Of a stretch of 5,442 bases of DNA, positions 1 through 5,161 are shown piece after piece. Position numbers and translations under genes: made by a program. Position 1 is the stretch's first letter; every line of letters starts with the position of its first letter. The notes below the pieces were generated by a model, which did no database searches, was not told the origin of the DNA, and saw only the letters and a program-made list of their open reading frames with translations. Source of the stretch: an uncultured bacterium (lineage in GTDB: Bacteria > Eisenbacteria > RBG-16-71-46 > CAIMUX01); NCBI GenBank assembly GCA_946886185.1, contig CAMPIC010000243.1:1-5442 (forward strand). Direction: 5' to 3'.

Positions 1-1
1 G

Positions 2-304
2 TACCAGGCGGCCCGGGAGCTCGATCCGGACAACGTCTCCGCGCTGCGGGGGCTCGGCTTCCTGTATTTGCGCAGAGGGGATTTCGATCAGGCGGTGTCG
101 ACGCTCCGCGAGGCGACCGCGATCGACCCCAAGAGCGCGGATGCCTGGAGCCTCCTGGGGCAGGCGCTGACTCGAAAGAACGACCAGGGCGGGGCCGTGG
201 AGGCGTTCCAGAAAGCTCTGGCCATCAATCCCAACCACAGCGTGGCTTCGGCGGGACTTGCGGAAGCCCGGTCGAAGCTGGGAGCCGCCGCGGGCGGGAA
301 TTGA
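2..304 (+). CDS. TPR-repeat protein, C-terminal fragment (5' end outside window)
   Basis: The last 100 residues of a protein whose start lies left of the window. It reads open from base 2 to a TGA at 302-304. The visible part holds two full tetratricopeptide repeats (about residues 12-45 and 46-79), flanked by the end of one earlier repeat and the start of another. Each full repeat shows the TPR pattern: a G/A-x-x-L/Y helix A, a helix B of the 'A-x-x-x-F/L-x-x-A' type, and a closing 'AIDP' or 'AINP' turn. TPR arrays act as protein-protein docking scaffolds; the partner cannot be read from the fragment. An internal TTG at 68-70 is not the start, because the same repeat register continues upstream of it. 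The gene ends 25 nt before the STAS gene on the same strand, so it may be the promoter-proximal member of the same operon. Family call is firm; specific function unknown. Confidence 0.85.
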   Translation, partial: YQAARELDPDNVSALRGLGFLYLRRGDFDQAVSTLREATAIDPKSADAWSLLGQALTRKNDQGGAVEAFQKALAINPNHSVASAGLAEARSKLGAAAGGN

Positions 305-318
305 ATGAAATACGAACC

Positions 319-323
319 AGGGA
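319..323 (+). promoter_or_regulatory. Shine-Dalgarno for the STAS gene
   Basis: AGGGA lies 6 nt upstream of the GTG at 330. It supports GTG-330 as the start over the in-frame GTG at 339. The ATG at 305-307 opens only a 14-codon out-of-frame reading and is not used. Confidence 0.5.
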
Positions 324-329
324 CGAAGG

Positions 330-719
330 GTGGACCCAGTGCAACTTGACAAGTCGGTTGTCGATGGCGTGCACGTACTGACACCGAAGAAAGATTTGAT
401 GGGGGGACCGGAAACGCGCGACCTCGAAGAAGCGATCGAGGCGGTGGATTCGGAGAGTCCAAGGGTCGTGGTCGATCTCGGAAGGATCTCGTTCATCAAC
501 AGTACCGGTCTGGGCAGTCTCATCGCCGCTCACCTGCGTTGTCAGAAGCAAAACGGCTGGCTGCGCATCGCGCGCCCGTCGCGCCGGATCAAAAACGTGT
601 TTCTCATTACCAGGTTGTCGTTCGAGCTCAATACGTTCGACAGCGTCGAGGACGCCCTGCGAGGGGCTGACGGCCCTCGTTCTTCCGAATCCTTGGACCC
701 GATGGGAGGTAAGTCATGA
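330..719 (+). CDS. Single-domain STAS protein, anti-sigma-factor-antagonist type
   Basis: A 129-residue cytoplasmic protein that is essentially one STAS domain (about residues 4-112) plus a short polar tail. The diagnostic segment is the strand-loop 'VVVDLGRISFINSTGLGSL' at residues 46-64. This matches the SpoIIAA/RsbV loop, where an anti-sigma kinase phosphorylates a Ser/Thr just before Gly-Leu; here the candidates are Ser58 and Thr59. The Asp usual before the Ser/Thr pair is Asn57. In the known families the unphosphorylated antagonist binds its anti-sigma factor and frees a sigma factor. STAS domains also work in other partner-switching and membrane-protein complexes. No anti-sigma kinase, phosphatase or sigma gene is visible here. 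The GTG start is chosen for its AGGGA ribosome site. The stop overlaps the exbB start by 4 nt (ATGA), implying coupled translation with the motor genes. Family call strong; target unknown. Confidence 0.87.
   Translation: MDPVQLDKSVVDGVHVLTPKKDLMGGPETRDLEEAIEAVDSESPRVVVDLGRISFINSTGLGSLIAAHLRCQKQNGWLRIARPSRRIKNVFLITRLSFELNTFDSVEDALRGADGPRSSESLDPMGGKS
704..710 (+). promoter_or_regulatory. Strong Shine-Dalgarno for exbB-family gene
   Basis: GGGAGGT sits 5 nt before the ATG at 716, inside the 3' end of the STAS gene. It fixes the exbB-family start and is the strongest ribosome site in the plus-strand group, in line with a subunit needed in several copies per complex. Confidence 0.7.
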
Positions 720-1450
720 AGAGCTACATTTTCGTTCCCCTGCTCGTATTTGCGATCCTGGTATCGATCGCCATCTTCCAGTTCATGCTGCCCGACTTCA
801 TCAAGCACGGTGGGTACCTCGTGGTGCTCCTCATGGTGCTCTCGATCCTGACGCTGGCATTCATCCTGGAGCGACTGGCCACTCTCCGCCGGGCGCAGGG
901 GCGCGGTGACGTCGCCAAGTTCGCCCGGCAGCTTCGCAGCACGGTTCAGGGCGGTCAGATCAATGAGGCCATCGAGGCCTGCCGTCAGCAGGGAGGATGC
1001 CTCGCGAACGTGGTCGGAGCCGGTCTGGAGCGGTATCAGGCGCTGCAGTCCGAGCCGATTCCCCAGGACGAGAAGATCGAAGAGACCAAGCGCGCCATGG
1101 ACGAGGCCAACGCCCTGGAGACGCCGCTCCTGGAACGCAATCTCATCGCCCTTTCGACCATCGCGTCCATCGCGACCCTGGTCGGTCTGCTCGGAACCAC
1201 CGTCGGTATGATCCGCTCGTTCATGGCCATGGGACATGCGGGCGCCCCTGACGCGGTCCAGCTCGCGGTGGGAATTTCCGAGGCGCTCATCAACACCGCC
1301 GGCGGGCTCATCATCGCCATCACCGGAATCGTGATGTACAACTATTTCACGAACCGCGTCGACATGTTCAATTACACGATGGACGAGACCGCGTACGAAG
1401 TGCTCCAGCTCCTCGAGCATGGCAAGGGATACGGGCATGGCCGGGCATAA
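716..1450 (+). CDS. exbB: MotA/TolQ/ExbB-family proton channel subunit
   Basis: An inner-membrane subunit that, with ExbD, forms the proton-driven motor energising TonB; 244 residues. The family core is clear. A soluble cytoplasmic region (about 53-143) leads to two hydrophobic helices (about 145-170 and 184-210) carrying 'LVGLLGTTVGM' and 'SEALINTAGGL'. Thr161 and Thr194 align with the channel threonines of E. coli ExbB (Thr148 and Thr181 from family knowledge). The N-terminus has two hydrophobic segments (about 5-25 and 33-52) rather than the one typical of ExbB. This gives four predicted helices with both termini cytoplasmic; basic residues cluster after the second segment (R53, R58, R59). 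The start is set by GGGAGGT. It overlaps the STAS gene by 4 nt and the first exbD by 14 nt. TolQ is the alternative, but the adjacent tonB favours ExbB. No tolA, tolB or pal is present. Confidence 0.9.
   Translation: MKSYIFVPLLVFAILVSIAIFQFMLPDFIKHGGYLVVLLMVLSILTLAFILERLATLRRAQGRGDVAKFARQLRSTVQGGQINEAIEACRQQGGCLANVVGAGLERYQALQSEPIPQDEKIEETKRAMDEANALETPLLERNLIALSTIASIATLVGLLGTTVGMIRSFMAMGHAGAPDAVQLAVGISEALINTAGGLIIAITGIVMYNYFTNRVDMFNYTMDETAYEVLQLLEHGKGYGHGRA
1424..1429 (+). promoter_or_regulatory. Shine-Dalgarno deciding the start of the first exbD
   Basis: AAGGGA lies 7 nt before ATG-1437. An ATG at 1419 would add six residues, but the AAGGGA would then fall inside the coding region. ATG-1437 is therefore preferred. 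Confidence 0.6.
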
Positions 1451-1862
1451 GAGGCTCACCCCGAGGATCGACATGACGGCGATGGTGGATGTCGCCTTCC
1501 TGTTGCTGATCTTCTTCATGTCGACGACCCAGTTCAAACCGCCGGAGCAGGTCTCGGTGACTCTCCCCGAGTCCGGCTCGGAGATCAAAGTCCCTGCCAC
1601 GGGCGTGATCGTGCTGACGGTGAACAAGGAAGGCGAGATCTTCATCGGCGATGAAAGCGGCGCCACCGCGGCGGTTCCGAAGGGGGAGCTGAACCAGGCC
1701 ATCCTCTCGCAGCGAACGCGGCGACCGGGGGCGCACATCATCGTGAAGGGGGATCGAGCGGCCGACTTCGGCGCGATCTCCGATGTGATGGATGCGCTTC
1801 AGGAGACGGAGACGAACCGATTCAACCTCATGACCGAGGCGCGCACCGACAGGGGAGAGTGA
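1437..1862 (+). CDS. exbD: ExbD/TolR-family biopolymer transport subunit, first copy
   Basis: A 141-residue partner of the ExbB-family channel. It has a short basic cytoplasmic N-terminus (1-12), one transmembrane helix (about 16-34) and a periplasmic domain. The signature 'DMTAMVDVAFLLLIFFM' carries Asp18, which aligns with the essential membrane aspartate of ExbD (Asp25 in E. coli) that relays protons. The periplasmic part keeps the ExbD/TolR layout: a 'VSVTLPES' strand, a Gly-rich middle, then 'IIVKGDRAADFGAISDVMDAL' (split here as 'IIVKGDRAADFG' and 'AISDVMDAL'), the conserved beta-alpha unit. ATG-1437 is chosen for the AAGGGA site; ATG-1419 would give 147 residues. It overlaps the exbB-family gene by 14 nt and lies 3 nt before the second exbD. 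It is clearly diverged from that copy outside the membrane helix, so this is not a recent duplication. Confidence 0.9.
   Translation: MAGHKRLTPRIDMTAMVDVAFLLLIFFMSTTQFKPPEQVSVTLPESGSEIKVPATGVIVLTVNKEGEIFIGDESGATAAVPKGELNQAILSQRTRRPGAHIIVKGDRAADFGAISDVMDALQETETNRFNLMTEARTDRGE
1851..1859 (+). promoter_or_regulatory. Shine-Dalgarno for the second exbD (GTG start)
   Basis: AGGGGAGAG lies just before the stop of the first exbD and 6 nt upstream of GTG-1866. It supports a GTG start for the second copy. Confidence 0.55.
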
Positions 1863-1865
1863 ACC

Positions 1866-2354
1866 GTGGCCGAAGTCGAAACCAAACAACGCGAAGCCAA
1901 AGGCGGCACGGGGTTACGCCGGCCCAAGCGGCGGACCGGAGTGCGCCAGGACATGACGCCGATGGTCGACATCGCGTTTCTCCTCCTCATCTTCTTCATG
2001 GTGACGACGGTGTTCCGCACTCCGCAGGCGATGGAGGTGAATCTCCCGCCGGACCAGGCGATCGAAGTGCCGGAATCGAACGTCATGAGCGTCTTCATCG
2101 ATCGCAATTCTCTTCTCTCCTATCGCATGGGGACGGGACCGCTGGTTCCGATCCAGCGCAAGGAGCTCCGGCGCCATTTCCAGGACCAGGTGAAGCTCAA
2201 TCCGGATTTGATCATCCTCGTCAAGGTGGACCGCAAGGCCAAGTATGAGGACATGGTCAACATGATGGACGAGCTCGAGTTCGCGAACATGGAACGATTC
2301 AGCCTCGTGGAGCTCACTCCTCAAGAGGCGGAAGAATTGATGGGTGCGCAATGA
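1866..2354 (+). CDS. exbD: ExbD/TolR-family biopolymer transport subunit, second copy
   Basis: A 162-residue ExbD-type protein. A longer, strongly basic cytoplasmic tail (1-29, with many Lys and Arg) precedes the membrane signature 'DMTPMVDIAFLLLIFFM'. Asp35 aligns with the essential proton-relay aspartate of ExbD. The periplasmic domain (about 50-155) has the 'MEVNLPPD' strand, an insert around 'SLLSYRMGTGPLVP', and the family unit 'LIILVKVDRKAKYEDMVNMM'. Compared with the first copy it has a longer N-terminus, a longer mid-domain and an acidic C-terminal tail. The GTG start is supported by AGGGGAGAG; the reading frame has no better ATG that would keep the basic tail. It begins 3 nt after the first exbD and overlaps tonB by 4 nt (ATGA). 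It probably works in the same complex as the first copy, as a heterodimer or as an alternative subunit; that is inference. Confidence 0.9.
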   Translation: MAEVETKQREAKGGTGLRRPKRRTGVRQDMTPMVDIAFLLLIFFMVTTVFRTPQAMEVNLPPDQAIEVPESNVMSVFIDRNSLLSYRMGTGPLVPIQRKELRRHFQDQVKLNPDLIILVKVDRKAKYEDMVNMMDELEFANMERFSLVELTPQEAEELMGAQ

Positions 2355-3079
2355 ACGCCACTCTCGGCAATCCGTTGGAAGGGCGCCTCCCGGTCGTCGG
2401 CGAAAACCATCCGCTTCGCCGCATCGCGCGACGGATCACCATCGGGGCCATGATCTGGGCCGGTGCGATCCACCTTCTTGCCTTCGGCGGGTGGCTGGCG
2501 TACCGGGAGTTCTCGAAGAAGGATACGTCGTCGCGCGAAATCAAGATCGCGCGCGTCGTCTCCGAGCTTCCGGCTCCGCCGTCGATCGCGCAGGAGTCTG
2601 CTCCGCCTCCGGTCGCGGCCGTCGCGCCCGTCGCCCCTCCCGCCGTGGGAGTGCCCGAGCCGGTGCCGGATTTCGAAGCCGAGGAGCCCACGCTGGCGAC
2701 GCAATCGGAGATGGAGGCCATGATTCCCACCGATCTGACGGACATTGGATCGGGCTTCGACTCTCTGGTCGTTGAAGAAGGCGGGGATCCAAGCCCCGAC
2801 GACTTCGTTGCGGTGGAGCAAATGCCGGTCCTGGTCACGCTGCCTGCGCCTTATTACCCTGAGTTGGCGCGGCAGGCAGGCATCGATGGACTCGTCATGG
2901 TGCGCGCGCTGGTCAACGAAGAGGGCAAGATCGACGACGCGATCGCCATCGACGGTCCTGACATGCTCGTGGAGCCCGCCATCGGAGACGTCAAGCAGGC
3001 GGTGTTCCGTCCCGCGCTGCAGCAGCATCGTCCCGTCGCGGTCTGGATCAACATTCCGATCCGCTTCTCGCTCAACTGA
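2351..3079 (+). CDS. tonB: TonB-family energy transducer
   Basis: A 242-residue inner-membrane-anchored periplasmic protein that passes energy from ExbB/ExbD to outer-membrane transporters. It has a cytoplasmic head (1-28), a transmembrane helix (about 29-50), a Pro/Ala-rich stretch (73-105), an acidic linker (106-156) and a C-terminal TonB domain (about 160-242). His41 sits inside the helix, like the functionally important His20 of E. coli TonB. The C-terminal domain has 'PAPYYPELARQAGIDGLVMV', a 'LVNEEGKID' hairpin and the closing 'RPVAVWINIPIRF', all typical of the family. No Lys, Arg or His occurs between residues 69 and 173, unlike the Lys-Pro section of classical TonB. The start overlaps the second exbD by 4 nt with only a weak ribosome site (GGG at 2342-2344), so translation probably depends on coupling. 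It is the last gene of the plus-strand operon. Confidence 0.92.
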   Translation: MNATLGNPLEGRLPVVGENHPLRRIARRITIGAMIWAGAIHLLAFGGWLAYREFSKKDTSSREIKIARVVSELPAPPSIAQESAPPPVAAVAPVAPPAVGVPEPVPDFEAEEPTLATQSEMEAMIPTDLTDIGSGFDSLVVEEGGDPSPDDFVAVEQMPVLVTLPAPYYPELARQAGIDGLVMVRALVNEEGKIDDAIAIDGPDMLVEPAIGDVKQAVFRPALQQHRPVAVWINIPIRFSLN

Positions 3080-3103
3080 AGGGGCCTTCCGGGGTTGGCC
3101 CTT
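3080..3103 (+). terminator. Weak hairpin between convergent genes, possible terminator
   Basis: Bases 3080-3086 can pair with 3097-3103 in a 7-bp stem (one G-U pair) around a 10-base loop, directly after the tonB stop. No T-run follows, so it is not a classical intrinsic terminator. The G-U pair becomes an A-C mismatch on the other strand, so it better suits the plus-strand transcript. It lies in the only gap (3080-3116) between the two groups. Confidence 0.3.
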
Positions 3104-3116
3104 GCGCGGGCGATAC

Positions 3117-5159
3117 CTAGCGCAACGATCCCTTCGAGATCTTGGACAGGAACGTGCCGAGCACTTGCGGGTCGACCGGTTTCACCAGGTGCGCGGCGAA
3201 ACCCGCTTCCCGAGAGCGCTGGCGATCGGTGTCCTTTCCCCATCCGGTGACCGCGATCACCACCATCTCTTTGCCCCAGGGCTGCTGCCGGATCCGTCGA
3301 CAGGCCTCGTAGCCGTTCAGCTTGGGAAGCCCCAGATCGAGCAGCACCACGTCCGGGCGCAGCCGCTCCGCTTCCTCGACCCCCTGCTCTCCGTCGTACG
3401 CCGTGTCGGTCGTGTGACCCATCACCGCCATCAGCTTGGCGAGGCTGTCGGCGCCGTCGCGATTGTCATCCACGATGAGGACACGCAGACCTTCTGAATG
3501 GGTCGCAGGGTTCGGGACCATCTTGGGAGAGGCAACGGTGTCCATGACCGGCAGCCGGACGATGAACTCCGAGCCTCGATCGCGTCCCTCGCTGCGCGCT
3601 TCGGTGCTCCCGCCGTGCAGCTTCACCAGATTCTTGACGAGGGAGAGGCCGATGCCGAGTCCTCCCTCGGGACCGGTCGAAGGCTGCGCTTGCAGGAACA
3701 TCTCGAAGATCTCAGGCAGGATCTCAGGGGGGATCCCGATTCCATCATCCCGCACCGAGACCACGACTTCACTTCCATCGCGATGCGCTTCGAGCCAGAT
3801 GTTCCCTCCCTCCCGGGTGTACTTGGCGGCATTGTTGAGGAGGTTGGAGAAAACTTGAGCCAGCCTCACCGAATCCGCCTCGAGGTAGATGCTGTCGGGA
3901 GGGAGCATCATCGTCAGCTCGTGCCGGCGCGCTTCGATGAGCGGGCGGCTCGTCTCCACCGCGGAGTCCAGGACACCGGCCAGCTCGACCGGCTCCTTGC
4001 GGAGCTCGAGCCGATGTCGCGCGATCCGGGAGACGTCGAGAAGATCGTCGAGCAGTCGCGTCATCACGCCCACCTGGCGGTCGATGATCGCCTGCGCCGC
4101 GCGCATGTCGGGATCTTCCAACCCTTTGAACTTGAGGATCTCGGTCGCATTGCGAATCGGCGCGAGGGGATTGCGCAGCTCGTGGGCGAGGGTGGCGAGA
4201 AAGTGGTCTTTGTTGCGATCGGCCAGCCTGAGCTGTTCCACGACTCGCTTGCGTTCGGTGATGTCCTGATGGACGCCTACCATCCGGAGCGTTCCGCGGG
4301 CTGAATCGGCAATCACTTTGCCGCGAGTCACGATCCACCGGATCGCCCGGTCGGGGCGGAAGGTCCGGAACTCGATCTCGAGCTCCGTCGCATCTTTCAC
4401 GGCGGCGGCCAACGCTTTTTCGACGCGCTCACGGTCATCGGGATGGATGATGCGTTTCGTCGCCTCGAACGTCCCATCGAACGTTCCGGGACGGAACCCA
4501 AACAGCTCCTCGCTCACGACTGACCAGCGGATCACTCCCGTCTGAATGTCCCACTCGAACGTACCGATTCGCCCCGCCTTCTGCGCGAGCTCCAGACGTT
4601 CGGTGGCAGCCTGCAGAGCCTTCTGGGTCTTCTCCAGCTCCTCGTAGTGCTTCTGTTCCGTGATGTCCGTTACGAGGATGCACTGTCCCAGAGCCCCTTG
4701 TTCGAGGACGCGCGCGCTCAGATAGGCTTGTACGGAACTGCGCTCGCCCCTTTCCAGACTGATCACCCGCACGATTTCGCCCGCCTTGCAATCCGACCAC
4801 AGCTCGGCGAGTTGCGCGCGGCAATCCGAGCGTACGAAGGAATCGAGCCGCTTTCCGACCAGATCGTGCAAGGGCCGGTGCAGCAGGTCCACGAAGCGCC
4901 GATTGCAGTAGATGATCGAACCTTCGCTGGTGAGTGTGGCCGCTGCGCGGGGCAATTGCTCGACGAGCATGCGATACGGTTTGTCCGCGGTTTCCAGCGT
5001 GTAGATCTGCTCGCGCTCACCTTCCACGAACACCGCATCGACCTCGCCCGCTCGCAACGCGCGCACCAAGTCCTCGGCTTCTTCGAGGCGCCGGCGCAGC
5101 TCCGGATGGTGGTCCAGGAGCTGCTCGAGATCTTTGGAGAGGATGGGTTCGTCCGTCAT
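3117..5159 (-). CDS. Soluble PAS-PAS hybrid histidine kinase with C-terminal receiver
   Basis: A 680-residue cytoplasmic sensor kinase with no transmembrane segment. Layout: an N-terminal helical region (about 8-37); a linker 'LRAGEVDAVFVEG...YTLETADKPYR' (35-63); PAS 1 (about 64-166); a coiled coil (167-190); PAS 2 with PAC (about 191-304, ending 'VHQDITERK'); HisKA with 'LAHELRNPL', His326; HATPase_c with N-box 'NLLNNAAKY' (Asn443), G1 'DDGIGI' (Asp472) and G2 'GGLGIGL' (500-505); and a receiver (558-675) with Asp564/Asp565, phospho-acceptor Asp608 ('LLDLGLP'), Thr638 and Lys660. Every catalytic position is intact, so it should autophosphorylate and pass phosphate to its own receiver, then perhaps to an Hpt protein elsewhere. 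ATG-5159 is chosen because AGGGG lies 5 nt upstream; the in-frame extension to 5435 is low-complexity and overlaps the KaiB gene. It starts 2 nt after KaiB, implying co-expression. Input signal unknown. Confidence 0.93.
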   Translation of the reverse strand: MTDEPILSKDLEQLLDHHPELRRRLEEAEDLVRALRAGEVDAVFVEGEREQIYTLETADKPYRMLVEQLPRAAATLTSEGSIIYCNRRFVDLLHRPLHDLVGKRLDSFVRSDCRAQLAELWSDCKAGEIVRVISLERGERSSVQAYLSARVLEQGALGQCILVTDITEQKHYEELEKTQKALQAATERLELAQKAGRIGTFEWDIQTGVIRWSVVSEELFGFRPGTFDGTFEATKRIIHPDDRERVEKALAAAVKDATELEIEFRTFRPDRAIRWIVTRGKVIADSARGTLRMVGVHQDITERKRVVEQLRLADRNKDHFLATLAHELRNPLAPIRNATEILKFKGLEDPDMRAAQAIIDRQVGVMTRLLDDLLDVSRIARHRLELRKEPVELAGVLDSAVETSRPLIEARRHELTMMLPPDSIYLEADSVRLAQVFSNLLNNAAKYTREGGNIWLEAHRDGSEVVVSVRDDGIGIPPEILPEIFEMFLQAQPSTGPEGGLGIGLSLVKNLVKLHGGSTEARSEGRDRGSEFIVRLPVMDTVASPKMVPNPATHSEGLRVLIVDDNRDGADSLAKLMAVMGHTTDTAYDGEQGVEEAERLRPDVVLLDLGLPKLNGYEACRRIRQQPWGKEMVVIAVTGWGKDTDRQRSREAGFAAHLVKPVDPQVLGTFLSKISKGSLR

Positions 5160-5161
5160 AG

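Noticed and set aside
542..1741. A 399-codon open frame on the minus strand across STAS, exbB and exbD.
   Set aside because: It lies antisense to well-recognised genes and its translation has no family features. Long shadow frames are expected in GC-rich DNA.
716..2354. TolQ-TolR identity (Tol-Pal system) instead of ExbB-ExbD.
   Set aside because: TonB follows directly and no tolA, tolB or pal is present; ExbB/ExbD fits better, although the families are homologous.
3104..3123. GCGC...GCGC repeat across the convergent gap as an operator.
   Set aside because: Four-base self-complementary repeats are common by chance in GC-rich DNA, and there is no longer symmetry.
2745..3497. A 250-codon plus-strand frame running from tonB into the kinase.
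   Set aside because: It crosses the tonB C-terminal domain out of frame and then runs antisense to the receiver domain. It is Ser/Arg-rich shadow sequence.
3498..4304. A 268-codon plus-strand frame opposite the kinase domains.
   Set aside because: It is antisense to the HisKA and HATPase_c coding region, and its translation is Arg/His/Asp-rich with no recognisable fold.
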